Below, piece after piece: positions 22,076 through 34,828 of a stretch of 64,000 nt of DNA. The notes beneath the pieces were generated by a model that saw only the letters and a list, made by a program, of their open reading frames with translations, did not search any database and was not told the DNA's origin. Both the position numbers and the translations under genes were made by a program. How positions within the stretch are numbered: position 1 is the stretch's first letter; each line of letters begins with the position of its first letter. The stretch covers positions 62,001 to 126,000 of the forward strand of contig NZ_FZOH01000006.1 of NCBI RefSeq assembly GCF_900188205.1. The letters run 5' to 3'. This DNA comes from Geodermatophilus saharensis (GTDB lineage Bacteria > Actinomycetota > Actinomycetes > Mycobacteriales > Geodermatophilaceae).

Positions 22076-22678
22076 TCACTCGGAGGCGCCGGTCGTCTCC
22101 GACGACGGCGCAGCAAGCAAGGATACCAACTCGTCGGCGGCCCTGGCGACGTCGTCGTTGACCACCACGACGTCGAACTCCCCCGCGGCGTCCAGCTCGG
22201 CCTGCGCGATGGCCAGCCGGCGCTCCTGCACGGCGGGCGGCTCCGAGCCCCGGCCGGCCAGCCGGCTCTTCAGCTCGGCCCACGACGGCGGTGCCAGGAA
22301 GACCAGCTGGGCCCCGGCGTCGCGCGCGCGGACCTGGCGGGCGCCCTGCAGCTCGATCTCCAGCAGCGCCGGCGCCCCGGTCGCGAGTCGCTCGCGGACC
22401 GGGGCGGCCGGTGTGCCGTAGCGGTTGCCCGCGTACTCCGCCCACTCCAGCAGGCCGTCCTCGGCGACGAGCCGGTCGAACTCGGCGTCGTCGACGAAGT
22501 GGTAGTGGACGCCGTCCACCTCCCCCGCCCGCGCCCGCCGGGTGGTCACCGACACCGACACCCACACCTCGGGGTACCGGCGGCGGACCTCCGCCACGAC
22601 GGTGCCCTTGCCGACCCCCGAGGGGCCGGAGAGCACCGTGAGGCGCGCCGGGGCCGGGGACCGTGGTGCAGTGGGCAA
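22076..22678 (-). CDS. gmk: Guanylate kinase
   Basis: Phosphorylates GMP to GDP. It is 200 residues with P-loop [10 protein letters not shown] (about residues 17-26), the GMP-binding region [20 protein letters not shown], and [13 protein letters not shown]. The annotated start is TTG at 22678, with only a weak Shine-Dalgarno. No better codon lies close, and the P-loop position fits. It lies downstream of mihF and upstream of rpoZ. Confidence 0.95.
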   Translation of the reverse strand: MPTAPRSPAPARLTVLSGPSGVGKGTVVAEVRRRYPEVWVSVSVTTRRARAGEVDGVHYHFVDDAEFDRLVAEDGLLEWAEYAGNRYGTPAAPVRERLATGAPALLEIELQGARQVRARDAGAQLVFLAPPSWAELKSRLAGRGSEPPAVQERRLAIAQAELDAAGEFDVVVVNDDVARAADELVSLLAAPSSETTGASE

Positions 22679-22761
22679 CGCGTCGTCCTCGTCCTCGGGG
22701 CAGTGGTCCTCGGTGCGGTGCTTCCCGGTGCGGTGGTGCGGTGTGCGGGTGGCGGCCCGGG

Positions 22762-23118
22762 TCAGCTGGCCGAGTCGGCGGGCACCTGGTCGGCGACCAC
22801 CTGCTCGCCACCGAACTCCGACTCCAGGGCCCGGCGCTGGTTGGCGCCCAGGCCGCGGACCCGGCGGGTCGGGGAGATCTCGAGCCGCTCCATGATCTTC
22901 GCAGCCCGCGCCTTGCCCACGCCGGGCAGGGACTCCAGCACCGCCGACACGCGCATCTTCCCGATGACCTCGTCGGTCTCGCCCTGGCGCAGGACGTCGC
23001 CGACCGTGGCGCCCTTGCTCTTGAGCCGCTCGCGCAGCTCGGCACGTGCCTTGCGGGCCGCGGCGGCCTTCTCCAGGGCGGCGGCGCGCTGTTCCGGGGA
23101 CAGGTCAGGCAGGGGCAT
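22762..23118 (-). CDS. mihF: Actinobacterial integration host factor (mIHF)
   Basis: A 118-residue nucleoid-associated protein of the mIHF/sIHF family, unrelated in sequence to E. coli IHF. Seen: [20 protein letters not shown], basic helix [14 protein letters not shown], and the helix-two-turn-helix-like DNA-binding block [16 protein letters not shown] with [11 protein letters not shown]. The ATG at 23118 matches the start of most homologues; an in-frame ATG at 23154 would add 12 residues. It binds and bends DNA and is essential in mycobacteria. It stands first in mihF-gmk-rpoZ. Confidence 0.94.
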   Translation of the reverse strand: MPLPDLSPEQRAAALEKAAAARKARAELRERLKSKGATVGDVLRQGETDEVIGKMRVSAVLESLPGVGKARAAKIMERLEISPTRRVRGLGANQRRALESEFGGEQVVADQVPADSAS

Positions 23119-23337
23119 GGTGCGTCCCAATCGTGTCGTCGCGGGGGTCTGCACCCCGGCGTCTCGGTGCTGTGTCCGTGCCGTGCGGCACCCGTGGTCT
23201 CGGGCCCGGCGGTCAACCTAGTAACCGGGAATCCGCAGGTCACGCGCGGTGCGCGCGGAGTTTCCGATCTCCGTCCGTCCGCACCTCACGCTCCGTCCAC
23301 TGGCTGTGTGACGATGCGTGAGACCCGCAGGTCACGA

Positions 23338-23364
23338 AGTATACGGAACGTATTAGGCCCGCAA
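23338..23364 (-). promoter_or_regulatory. Candidate promoter for mihF-gmk-rpoZ
   Basis: An A/T-rich island in very GC-rich DNA. On the minus strand TATACT (complement of 23338-23343) resembles a -10 box. TTGCGG (complement of 23359-23364) could be a -35 with a short 15-bp spacer. It lies about 220 bp upstream of the mihF ATG, implying a long leader. Confidence 0.4.
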
Positions 23365-23411
23365 GGACCCGGCGAGACACGCGGAGGACGACACGCCGGT
23401 CGCCCCGAGGA

Positions 23412-23717
23412 TCAGCTCCGCGGACGGCGGGCGGAGCGGCGGCCCAGCGCCCACCCGCCGACCCCCGTGAGCACGAGCGCACCCGCCACGAGCAGGCCCG
23501 CACCCACCAGGTGGCCACGGTCCCAGAGCACTGCCCACCCGCTGTCGACCGTGGGGGTCAGCGTGCTGTCGTGGGCGTCCACGGGCTCCAGCGGCGCGGA
23601 GCCGCGGGGGATCCCCGCTGCCGCCGGGTGGGTGTTCGTCCACCAGAACACGACCACCCCCGCGACGGTGAGGGCCGCGCCCAGCAGCCCGGTCCCCCAC
23701 GGCAGGGCCCGTCTCAC
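23412..23717 (-). CDS. Small membrane protein, function unknown
   Basis: A 101-residue protein with two predicted membrane helices (WGTGLLGAALTVAGVVVFWW at about residues 7-26 and HLVGAGLLVAGALVLTGVGG near 70-89). The roughly 40-residue loop between them, SAPLEPVDAHDSTLTPTVDS included, would lie outside; the end is basic (RRSARRPRS). The GTG start overlaps the pyrF stop by 4 nt, so it is the last gene of the pyrimidine operon. I do not recognise a named family. No active-site signature is visible. Confidence 0.75.
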   Translation of the reverse strand: MRRALPWGTGLLGAALTVAGVVVFWWTNTHPAAAGIPRGSAPLEPVDAHDSTLTPTVDSGWAVLWDRGHLVGAGLLVAGALVLTGVGGWALGRRSARRPRS

Positions 23718-24592
23718 GCCGCGAGCTCCCCCGCCCAGCGCGCCGCCGCCGCGCGCAGGGCGGCCGGGTCGGGACCGGCGGTGAGCACGTCGCGGGAGAC
23801 GGTCGGGACGACGGCGCGACCGGCGCCGAAGAGCCGGCGCAGGTCCGCCGGCGTCCCGCCCTGGGCGCCCAGCCCGGGCGCGAGCACCGGGCCGCCGAGC
23901 CCGTCGAGGTCGACGTCGAGGTCGCGCAGCGTCGCCCCGACCACGACCCCGAAGGACCCGGTGGCCGCCCCCCAGCGGCTGCCGAGGTCCTGCACCGCGC
24001 CGAGGTCGGGCAGCGGGTCGCCGACCACCCAGCCGGGGGTGTTCCAGCCGCGCACGGTGTCGACCACGACCTGCGCCACCGACCGCGCCCCCACCGCCGC
24101 GGACTGCAGCGCGCCGGCGTCGGGGTTGGAGGTGCGGGCCAGCACGAACAGGCCGCCGCCGGTGAGCCGCGCGGTGTCCACGGCCGGCTGCAGCGCGCCG
24201 GGGCCGAGGTAGGGGCTGACGGTCAGCGCGTCGACGGCGCACGGGTGCTCCGGGCGCAGCACGTCGGCGTAGGCGTCCATCGTGGAGCCGATGTCGCCGC
24301 GCTTGGCGTCGAGCAGCACCAGCGCGCCGGCGGCGCGGGCCCGGGCGACGCCGTCCTCGAGCACCGCCACGCCGCGCGAGCCGTGCCGCTCGTAGAACGC
24401 CGACTGCGGCTTGAGGACGGCGACCTCCCCGGCCAGCGCGCCGACGACGGCGTCGGTGAACCGGGCCAGGCCGTCCGGGGAGTCGGGCAGGCCCCAGCGC
24501 TCCAGCAGCCCGGCGTGCGGGTCCAGGCCCACGCACAGCGGGCCGCGGGCGGCGACGGCGTCGGCCAGCCGCTGCCCGAACGGCGCGCTCAC
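23714..24592 (-). CDS. pyrF: Orotidine 5'-phosphate decarboxylase
   Basis: Last step to UMP. It is 292 residues, the larger (type 2) form common in actinobacteria. Seen: FGQRLADAV and LCVGLDPHAGLL, the catalytic Lys/Asp motif VLLDAKRGDIGSTMDAYA, and the phosphate-site APGLGAQGG. The GTG start overlaps the pyrD stop (GTGA). It is coupled at both ends to its operon neighbours. Confidence 0.96.
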   Translation of the reverse strand: MSAPFGQRLADAVAARGPLCVGLDPHAGLLERWGLPDSPDGLARFTDAVVGALAGEVAVLKPQSAFYERHGSRGVAVLEDGVARARAAGALVLLDAKRGDIGSTMDAYADVLRPEHPCAVDALTVSPYLGPGALQPAVDTARLTGGGLFVLARTSNPDAGALQSAAVGARSVAQVVVDTVRGWNTPGWVVGDPLPDLGAVQDLGSRWGAATGSFGVVVGATLRDLDVDLDGLGGPVLAPGLGAQGGTPADLRRLFGAGRAVVPTVSRDVLTAGPDPAALRAAAARWAGELAA

Positions 24593-25946
24593 CGCGGCAC
24601 CGCCCGCGGCAGGGTGTCGCCGTGCGCGGCGATGCAGTCGCGGGCCAGGAAGGGGTCGGCGAACGCGCCGGAGGCCGACTGCACGGCGTCGGCGCCGGCG
24701 TCGTACAGCGCCCGGAACGAGGCCGGGTCGGTCACCCCGCCCGTCGCCAGCACGTCGAAGCGGTGCCCGCCGGCCTCGCGCAACCCGACCAGCCGGCGGG
24801 TGAACTCCAGGGCCTGCCCGCGGACGGCGGCCCCGGACAGCCCGGCCACCGCGCGGCCGGGGAAGGTCGGCTCGCCGTCGCTGCGCACCACCCGGCGGGC
24901 GAGCGTGTTGATGCCGGCCACGCCGTCGACCAGCGGCGCCAGCCGGGGCACCAGCGCGGCGAGGCGCTGCTCGTCGAGCCAGGACAGCTTGGCGACCAGG
25001 CCGGTGCGGTCGTCGAGGTCGCGGCGCACCGTCTCGACCACCGCGACGGTGGCGTCGGCGTCCAGGCACAGCGGCGGCTTCACGCCGTCGGGGGACGCGG
25101 TGAGCGTGTTCGGGCAGGAGAGGTTCAGCTCGACCACCGTCGCGCCGGCCTCCTGCGCCAGCCGCGCCGTCGCGGCGAAGTCCCCGGCCAGGGCCGGGCC
25201 GTCGCCGGACCCCATCACGCTGACCAGCAGCAGCTGGTCGTCGTCGACCGCGGCCAGCGACCGCTCGAGGTCGGGCATCCACTCCTCCGGCGCCGGCGAG
25301 GGCACCCCGAAGGAGTTCACCGTGCTCACCCCGGGGTTCCCGGGCTCCACCCAGTCCCACGGGTCGGAGACGACGACGTCGCCGTCCGCGGGCCGCGGCG
25401 CGAAGGTCCAGTTGGGCCGGGCGTTGGGCTCGTGGGCGCGGCTGCGCACCGTCTTGTAGGTGAGCACGCTGAACCCGTTGCGGGCGTGGAAGCGGACCCA
25501 CTCCTCACCGCCGCCCAGCACGCACGCGGGCACGCCGAGCGGGAAGCCGACGTCGCGGCCGAGCACCCGCCACCGGCGGTCCCCCGCCCGCGGGCGCTCC
25601 GGCAGCCGCGGGCCGACCGGCGTCGCCAGGTTCTCCCGGTAGGAGCGCTGCAGGTCGTAGGACGGCGTCCGGACGCCGTGCGCGGCGAGCACCCCGCCGT
25701 GCCCGGCGACGAACAGCACCCGGGTGAGCAGCGGCAGGTCGCTCGTCCCCGCCTCCCCCGCGGCGAGCCGGCCGGCCAGCGCGGCCGCGGGGGCGGTCAG
25801 GGCGCCGAGGTCGGGCGGCGTCGCGAAGCGGGTGAGTCCGGCGGTGTAGGCGTCGACGAGCCCGTGGAGGAGCCCGCGGGCGACGAGGTCCTCGCGCACC
25901 CGCCCGACCACCCCGTGAGGGGTGCCATTGTCGCGATAATGGCCGC

Positions 25947-25950
<4 letters not shown>
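24589..25950 (-). CDS. pyrD: Dihydroorotate dehydrogenase family protein, atypical class-1-like
   Basis: Its place between carB and pyrF implies the dihydroorotate-to-orotate step. It has 453 residues, well over the usual 310-360. About 110 extra residues at the N-terminus (helical, [19 protein letters not shown] and so on) match nothing I recognise. The barrel carries class-1 features: VNSFGVPSP at the active-site loop and ELNLSCPNT, where class 1 enzymes place the catalytic Cys. Class 2 enzymes, usual in actinobacteria, use Ser. No pyrK is adjacent. The GTG start overlaps the carB stop. It could be the operon's DHODH or a related dehydrogenase replacing it. Confidence 0.75.
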
Positions 25951-29239
<3,289 letters not shown>

Positions 29240-29240
<1 letters not shown>

Positions 29241-30346
29241 CAGCGGGCCTCCCCCATCAGGTCGGTGAACCGCTCGAACAGCGGCGCGGCGTCGTGCGGG
29301 CCGGCGGCGGACTCGGGGTGGAACTGCACGCTGAACGCCGGGGCGTCGAGGCAGCGCAGCCCCTCGACGACGTCGTCGTTGAGGCCGACGTGGCTGACCT
29401 CGACCCGCCCGTAGGCGGTGTCGGTGGGGCGGTCCAGCGGCGCGTCGACGGCGAACCCGTGGTTGTGGCTGGTCACCCGCACGGTGCCGCTGACCCGGTC
29501 GAGCACCGGCTGGTTGAGCCCGCGGTGGCCGAAGCGCAGCTTGTAGGTGCCCAGGCCGAGCGCGCGGCCGAGCACCTGGTTGCCGAAGCAGATGCCGAAC
29601 AGCGGCCGGCCGGCGTCGAGCACGCCCCGCACGGCGGCCACCGCGTAGTCGGCCGCGGCGGGGTCGCCGGGCCCGTTGGAGAGGAAGACGCCGTCGGTGC
29701 CGTGCCGCAGCAGGTCCCCGGCGGTCGCCGTCGCGGGCAGCACGTGCGTCTCGACGCCGAGGGCGGCCAGGTGCCGCGGGGTGGCGCTCTTGATGCCCAG
29801 GTCGAGCGCGGCGACGGTGAACCGCCGCTCCCCCACCGCCGGCACGACGTAGGGCTCGCGGGTGCTCACCTGCGGCGCGAGGTCGGCGCCGACCATGCTC
29901 CCGGCGGCACGCACCCGGGTGAGCAGCGCGTCGGCGTCGAGGGTCTCGCTGCTGATGCCCGCCCGCATGGCGCCGCGCTCGCGCAGGTGCCGGGTCAGGG
30001 CGCGGGTGTCGACGCCGCTGATCCCGACGACGCCCTGCGCGGCGAGCTCGTCGTCGAGGCTGCCGGTGGCCCGCCAGTTCGCCGGGCGGCGGGCGGGGTC
30101 GCGGACGACGAACCCGGCCACCCACATGCGGCGGCTCTCGTCGTCCTCGCCGTTGACGCCGGTGTTGCCCACGTGCGGCGCGGTCATCGTGACGATCTGG
30201 CCGGCGTAGCTGGGGTCGGTCAGCGTCTCCTGGTAGCCGGTCATCCCGGTGGCGAACACCGCCTCGCCCACCGTGGTGCCCACCGCCCCGTAGGCCTCGC
30301 CGCGGAACGTCCGCCCGTCCTCCAGGACGAGCACGGCCTCTGTCAA
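29240..30346 (-). CDS. carA: Carbamoyl-phosphate synthase small subunit
   Basis: The glutaminase subunit that feeds ammonia to CarB. It is 368 residues. Seen: the N-terminal domain ([14 protein letters not shown]) and the class I amidotransferase with nucleophile Cys in [11 protein letters not shown], then HNHGFAVD and [11 protein letters not shown]. The start is TTG at 30346, overlapping the pyrC stop as TTGA, an unusual variant of the 4-nt overlaps used through the rest of this operon. Confidence 0.97.
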
Positions 30347-31644
30347 CGCACAGCCTCTCCGTCGAGCACCGTCGCCTCGCCGCGCAGGAACGTCGCGACG
30401 ACGCGGCCGGGCAGCTCCCGCCCGGCGTAGGGGGTGTTGCGGCTGCGGCTGGCCAGCGCGGCCGGGTCGACGGGAACCCGGGCGGCGGGGTCGACCAGCA
30501 GCAGGGTGGCCGGCTCGCCGGGCGCCAGCGGGCGGCCGTGCGCCCGGTCCCCGGCCCCGTCGAGGCGGCCGATGGCCGCCGGGCGGACCGACATGCGGTC
30601 GGCGACGCCGGCCCAGTCGAGCAGGCCGGGCTCCACCAGCGTCTCGACGACGACCGACAGCGCCTGCTCCAGCCCGAGCATGCCGGGCCGGGCCTGCGCC
30701 CACTCGCTCTCCTTGTCCTCCACCGCGTGCGGGGCGTGGTCGGTGGCGACGGCGTCGATCGTGCCGTCGGCCAGCCCGGCCCGCAGCGCCCGGACGTCCT
30801 CCTCGGTGCGCAGCGGCGGGTTGACCTTGAACACCGGGTCGTAGGACTCGGCGCAGGCCTCGGTGAGCAGCAGGTGGTGCGGGGTGACCTCGGCGGTCAC
30901 CTGCACGCCGCGGGACTTCGCCCACCGCAGCAGCTCCACCGACCCGGCGGTGGACACGTGGCAGACGTGCAGCCGGGCGCCGACGTGCTGGGCCAGCAGC
31001 ACGTCGCGGGCGATCACCGCCTCCTCGGCGGCGGCCGGCCAGCCGGTGAGCCCGAGCCGCGCCGAGCGGTCGCCCTCGTTCATCTGCGCGCCGGCGGTCA
31101 GCCGCGGCTCCTCGGCGTGCTGGGCGACGACGCCGTCGAAGGCCTTCACGTACTCCAGCGCCCGCCGCATGAGCGCGGGGTCGGAGACGCAGTGCCCGTC
31201 GTCGGAGAACACCCGCACCCGGGCGGCGGAGTCGGCCATCGCGCCGAGCTCGGCCAGCCGCTCGCCGCGCAGCCCGACGGTCACCGCCCCGACCGGGACG
31301 ACGTCGACCAGCCCGGCCTGCCGGCCCAGCCGCCACACCTGCTCGACGACGCCGGCGGTGTCGGCGACGGGGTCGGTGTTGGCCATGGCGTGCACCGCGG
31401 TGAACCCGCCCAGCGCCGCGGCGCGGCTGCCGGTCTCGACGGTCTCGGCGTCCTCGCGGCCGGGCTCGCGCAGGTGGGTGTGCAGGTCGACCAGGCCGGG
31501 CAGGGCGACCAGCCCGTCGGCGTCGACGACGGTGGCGCCGGTCGCCGAGAGCCGCTCGCCGACCGCGGCGATCCGGCCGTCCTTGAGCAGCAGGTCGGCG
31601 GGGTCGCCGCCGAGGACCCGCGCCCCCTTGACGAGGACGGTCAC
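30343..31644 (-). CDS. pyrC: Dihydroorotase
   Basis: Cyclises carbamoyl-aspartate to dihydroorotate. It is 433 residues, the class I (longer) form. Seen: zinc motif [13 protein letters not shown], substrate motif [17 protein letters not shown], and [11 protein letters not shown] near the C-terminus. The GTG start overlaps the pyrB stop (GTGA), and its own stop overlaps carA. Class I enzymes often associate with aspartate transcarbamoylase, here the adjacent PyrB. Confidence 0.97.
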   Translation of the reverse strand: MTVLVKGARVLGGDPADLLLKDGRIAAVGERLSATGATVVDADGLVALPGLVDLHTHLREPGREDAETVETGSRAAALGGFTAVHAMANTDPVADTAGVVEQVWRLGRQAGLVDVVPVGAVTVGLRGERLAELGAMADSAARVRVFSDDGHCVSDPALMRRALEYVKAFDGVVAQHAEEPRLTAGAQMNEGDRSARLGLTGWPAAAEEAVIARDVLLAQHVGARLHVCHVSTAGSVELLRWAKSRGVQVTAEVTPHHLLLTEACAESYDPVFKVNPPLRTEEDVRALRAGLADGTIDAVATDHAPHAVEDKESEWAQARPGMLGLEQALSVVVETLVEPGLLDWAGVADRMSVRPAAIGRLDGAGDRAHGRPLAPGEPATLLLVDPAARVPVDPAALASRSRNTPYAGRELPGRVVATFLRGEATVLDGEAVR

Positions 31645-32558
31645 GCGTTGCCTCCCAGGAGCAGGTAGAGCACGGCCATCCGCACGCTGACGCCGTTGCC
31701 GACCTGCTCGACGATCGTCGAGCGGACCGAGTCGGCGACGTCGGCGGCGATCTCCATGCCGCGGTTCATCGGGCCGGGGTGCATGACGATCGCGTCGTCG
31801 GACAGCGCGGCCATGCGCACGGCGTCGAGGCCGTAGCGGCGGCTGTACTCCCGGGCGCTGGGGAAGAACGAGGCGTTCATCCGCTCGGCCTGGACCCGCA
31901 GCATCATCACCGCGTCGGCCTTGGGCAGCACGGCGTCGAGGTCGTAGGAGACCGCCACCGGCCAGGAGTCCACGCCCACCGGCAGCAGCGTGGGCGGGGC
32001 GACGAGGGTGACCTCGGCGCCCAGCGTCGTCAGCAGCCACACGTTGGAGCGGGCCACCCGGCTGTGCAGGACGTCGCCGACGATCGTCACCCGGACGCCG
32101 TCGAGGCGGCCCAGCCGGCGGCGGATCGTGTAGGCGTCCAGCAGCGCCTGGGTGGGGTGCTCGTGGGTGCCGTCGCCGGCGTTGACCACGCTGCCCCGCA
32201 CCCAGCCGGCCAGCCGGTGCGGCGCTCCCGAGGCGCCGTGGCGGACGACGATCGCGTCGCTGCCCATCGCCTCGAGCGTGAGCGCGGTGTCCTTGAGGCT
32301 CTCGCCCTTGGAGACGCTGCTGCCCTTGGCGGAGAAGTTGATGACGTCGGCGGAGAGCCGCTTGGCCGCCAGCTCGAAGGAGATGCGGGTGCGGGTGGAG
32401 TCCTCGTAGAAGAGGTTGACCACCGTGCGCCCGCGCAGCGTGGGCAGCTTCTTGACCTCGCGGCCGGCCAGCGCCTGGTCGATCTGCGCGGCGGTGTCGA
32501 GCACGAGCGTGGCGTCGTCGCGGTCGAGGTCGGCGCTCTCTAGCAGGTGCCGCTTCAC
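31641..32558 (-). CDS. pyrB: Aspartate carbamoyltransferase, catalytic subunit
   Basis: Condenses carbamoyl phosphate with aspartate. It is 305 residues. Seen: the carbamoyl-phosphate loop [27 protein letters not shown], and [13 protein letters not shown]. No regulatory pyrI gene is near, as is usual outside enterics. The GTG start overlaps the pyrR stop (GTGA). Confidence 0.98.
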   Translation of the reverse strand: MKRHLLESADLDRDDATLVLDTAAQIDQALAGREVKKLPTLRGRTVVNLFYEDSTRTRISFELAAKRLSADVINFSAKGSSVSKGESLKDTALTLEAMGSDAIVVRHGASGAPHRLAGWVRGSVVNAGDGTHEHPTQALLDAYTIRRRLGRLDGVRVTIVGDVLHSRVARSNVWLLTTLGAEVTLVAPPTLLPVGVDSWPVAVSYDLDAVLPKADAVMMLRVQAERMNASFFPSAREYSRRYGLDAVRMAALSDDAIVMHPGPMNRGMEIAADVADSVRSTIVEQVGNGVSVRMAVLYLLLGGNA

Positions 32559-33136
32559 CGGCCCTCCCCCTCCGTCACCAGCACCTCGTCGGTGCCGTCG
32601 GTCTCGGCCAGGTGGACGCGCACCGTCTGCGCGCGCGAGGTGGGCACGTTCTTGCCCACGTAGTCGGCGCGGATCGGCAGCTCCCGGTGGCCGCGGTCGA
32701 CCAGGACCGCGAGCTGGACCGCCCGCGGGCGGCCGAGGTCGCGCAGCGCGTCGAGCGCGGCGCGCACCGAGCGCCCGGAGAACAGGACGTCGTCGACGAG
32801 GACGACCAGCCGGCCGTCGATCCCCTGCGCCGGCAGGAGGGTGTCCTCCAGCGCCCGGACGCCGCGCAGCCGCAGGTCGTCGCGGTAGAGGGTGATGTCG
32901 ACGGTGCCGACGTCGACCGCGGTGCCGCTGAACGCGGCGACGCGGGCGGCGAGGCGGCGGGCCAGCGGGGCGCCGCGGGTGGGGATGCCGATCAGCACGA
33001 GGTCGGCGAGGGCGTCGCCGGCCTTCTCGATCAGCTGGTGCGCCATGCGGTCGACCACTCGGGCGACGTCGGCGGGGGCGAGCAGGACGCCGGCAGTGGA
33101 CGTGCGGCTCGCAGCAGGCTCGCGAGAGCCGGCCAT
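32555..33136 (-). CDS. pyrR: Pyrimidine operon regulatory protein / uracil phosphoribosyltransferase
   Basis: A 193-residue PyrR. It binds pyr mRNA in response to UMP/UTP and often has weak uracil phosphoribosyltransferase activity. Seen: the PRPP motif [20 protein letters not shown] (about residues 110-129), [14 protein letters not shown], and DITLYRDDL. The ATG at 33136 has AAGGAGG 4 nt upstream. That site forms the 3' edge of a PyrR-binding loop in the leader, so autoregulation of translation is likely. It is the first gene of the pyrimidine operon. Confidence 0.97.
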   Translation of the reverse strand: MAGSREPAASRTSTAGVLLAPADVARVVDRMAHQLIEKAGDALADLVLIGIPTRGAPLARRLAARVAAFSGTAVDVGTVDITLYRDDLRLRGVRALEDTLLPAQGIDGRLVVLVDDVLFSGRSVRAALDALRDLGRPRAVQLAVLVDRGHRELPIRADYVGKNVPTSRAQTVRVHLAETDGTDEVLVTEGEGR

Positions 33137-33140
33137 CAGG

Positions 33141-33170
33141 CCTCCTTCCCCGCCTCACGGGACGGGTCGT
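33141..33170 (-). promoter_or_regulatory. PyrR-binding RNA loop in the pyr leader
   Basis: On the minus strand the leader holds stem CCCG (33166-33163), loop UCCCGUGAGG (33162-33153) and stem CGGG (33152-33149), followed by GAAGGAGG and the pyrR ATG. This matches the known PyrR-binding consensus UCCNGNGAGGY with the downstream AAGG. Here the AAGG belongs to the Shine-Dalgarno, so PyrR binding should block ribosome access. That mode is known for mycobacterial pyr operons. No terminator hairpin is seen between it and pyrR. Confidence 0.85.
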
Positions 33171-33367
33171 TAAAGGAGCGGATCGGACCGGTGCCGACCG
33201 TACTGCACGCGGTCGGGTGAACGCGTCGCGCCCCGGGGTCCCGCAGGTGGCCCTGCGTGGACGAGGATGCGCACGGACGAGGGATGTGCTGTCGTGACTC
33301 CCGCGTTACCAGTACGCTGCGTGACGACCGAGCCCTCCACACGACGACGGACAGTGAGCAGACACGG

Positions 33368-33910
33368 ATGAGCACGGACTACTCGCGGGCCCTCGGTGCC
33401 CGGCTGCGGGCGATCCGCAACCAGCAGGGCCTCTCCCTGCAGGGCGTGGAGGACAAGTCGCACGGCCGCTGGAAGGCCGTCGTCGTCGGGTCCTACGAGC
33501 GCGGCGACCGGGCGGTCACCGTGCAGCGCCTCTCGGAGCTGGCGGTCTTCTACGGCGTGCCGGTCTCCGAGCTGCTGCCCGACCCGCGCCCCTCGTCGGC
33601 CGTCACGTCCACCACCAAGATCGTGCTGAACCTCGAGTCGCTGGGCTCGCTGCCCGCCGACGAGGCCGGCCCGCTGGCCCGCTACGCCTCGACCATCCAG
33701 GCGCAGCGGCACGACTACAACGGCAAGGTCCTCTCCATCCGCGCCGAGGACCTCAAGTCGCTGGCGATCATCTACGACATGAGCCCCGACGAGCTGACCA
33801 CCCGGCTCATCGAGTGGGGCGTGCTCAACCCCGGCGGCATGGACGGCCTCGGCGCCGCCGGTGCCGACGACGAGGACGACGCCTGGGACCGCCGGCGCGC
33901 CCCCCGCTGA
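33368..33910 (+). CDS. bldD: Developmental regulator BldD
   Basis: A 180-residue master regulator of actinomycete development. The N-terminal helix-turn-helix (about residues 5-70, LGARLRAIRNQQGLSLQGVE) binds DNA. The C-terminal domain carries the cyclic-di-GMP motif RxD-X8-RxxD at R114, D116, R125 and D128 (QRHDYNGKVLSIRAED), with the same numbering as in Streptomyces. The extra Asp-rich tail (ADDEDDAW) is not part of the motif. The ATG start is at 33368. An AGTGA half-site close to the start (about 33353) could be a self-binding site, a weak inference. Hairpin copy E follows. Confidence 0.96.
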   Translation: MSTDYSRALGARLRAIRNQQGLSLQGVEDKSHGRWKAVVVGSYERGDRAVTVQRLSELAVFYGVPVSELLPDPRPSSAVTSTTKIVLNLESLGSLPADEAGPLARYASTIQAQRHDYNGKVLSIRAEDLKSLAIIYDMSPDELTTRLIEWGVLNPGGMDGLGAAGADDEDDAWDRRRAPR

Positions 33911-33913
33911 GGG

Positions 33914-33972
33914 AGGACCCTCTCGCCCCCACCGCTCGCGAGCTCGCGTCGGACCCTGCGAGAGGGCCGTTC
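33914..33972 (+). repeat. Intergenic hairpin repeat, copy E
   Basis: Begins just after the bldD stop. Perfect 9-bp outer stem CCCTCTCGC/GCGAGAGGG (33918-33926 with 33958-33966), inner CACCGCTCGCGAGCTCG, and 3' flank GGCCGTTCC. It is in the same orientation relative to its upstream gene as the minus-strand copies. It is the likely bldD 3' end. Confidence 0.8.
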
Positions 33973-34185
33973 CAGCACGTCACCAGGCCCGTCCCGGCTG
34001 CTGCCGGGGCGGGCCTCGTCGCGTCCGGGGTCCGGGCCGGGTCCGCGGTTCGTGCACGCAGCGCGGTCCGCGCGCCGGCCGGCAGCGCTGGGTGCACACA
34101 GGGCGGGCGCAGGCCGGTCCCCGGGAACTGTCAGAGGGCGCACCTAGCGTCGGCGACGCCGAGCACGCGCACCCGAGGAGTCCCC

Positions 34186-34335
34186 GTGAGCACCGCCCCG
34201 CCCGTCCCGATGCCCGACCCCGAGGTGCTGCTCGCGGCCGACCTGCGGGCCGCGCTGCGCCGGGCGCGGCGGCTGAACGCCGGGGTCCGGGCGGCGGCGA
34301 TGCTGGCCGCCGCCGGGGCCGGCGTGCGCGGCTGA
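34186..34335 (+). CDS. Small hypothetical protein, 49 residues
   Basis: A short frame with a good translation signal: GAGGAG, 5 nt, then GTG at 34186. The protein is Ala/Arg-rich with one amphipathic helix (LLAADLRAALRRARRLN). I do not recognise it. Codon use looks like its neighbours. It lies alone between bldD and the convergent nusB. Chance is possible at this length, so it is offered with moderate confidence. Confidence 0.4.
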   Translation: MSTAPPVPMPDPEVLLAADLRAALRRARRLNAGVRAAAMLAAAGAGVRG

Positions 34336-34343
34336 GCCGGCGG

Positions 34344-34389
34344 CCTCAGGACGAGCCGGACCTCAGGACGAGCCGGACCTCAGGACGAG
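34344..34389. repeat. Tandem 17-bp repeat at the nusB 3' end
   Basis: 2.7 copies of a 17-bp unit (CCTCAGGACGAGCCGGA at 34344-34360 and 34361-34377, plus a partial copy 34378-34389). The last unit contains the nusB stop codon, so the array duplicates the end of nusB. It looks like replication slippage. Confidence 0.85.
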
Positions 34390-34793
34390 GAGGTGGGCAC
34401 CTCGGCGTCGAGGATGGCGCCGAGGACGCCGTTGACGTAGGCCGGCGAGTCGTCGGTGGACAGCGCCCGCGCGAGCTCCACGGCCTCGTCGATGACCACG
34501 GCGTCGGGGACGTCGTTGACCCACAGCAGCTCGAAGACCGCCATCCGCAGGATCGCCCGGTCGACGTCGGGCAGCCGCTCCAGCGACCAGCCGCGGGCGT
34601 GCTGCCCGATCAGCTCGTCGATGCGCCCGGAGTGCGCCGCGACGCCCTCCACCAGCCGGACCGCGTGGTCGGGCACCGGCGGGTCGGCGAGCGCCACGCG
34701 CTCGCGCAGCAGCTCCAGCGCGTCGGCGCCCCGCAGGTCGGCTGCGTAGAGGACGTCGACGGCGCGCTTGCGTGCCTTGGTGCGGGCGGCCAC
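34380..34793 (-). CDS. nusB: Transcription antitermination factor NusB
   Basis: A 137-residue all-helical RNA-binding protein that joins NusE in rRNA antitermination. Seen: basic N-terminus AARTKARKRAVDVLYAADLRG, DRAILRMAVFELLW and VVIDEAVELARALSTDDSPAYVNGVL (conserved family core). The start is GTG at 34793, and the Ser-rich end TSSS runs into a 17-bp tandem repeat. It is the last gene of the aro-efp-nusB cluster, convergent with the small gene downstream of bldD. Confidence 0.96.
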   Translation of the reverse strand: MAARTKARKRAVDVLYAADLRGADALELLRERVALADPPVPDHAVRLVEGVAAHSGRIDELIGQHARGWSLERLPDVDRAILRMAVFELLWVNDVPDAVVIDEAVELARALSTDDSPAYVNGVLGAILDAEVPTSSS

Positions 34794-34828
34794 GGGACGG
34801 GTCCGGGGTGCGGTGCCGGGAGGCGGAG

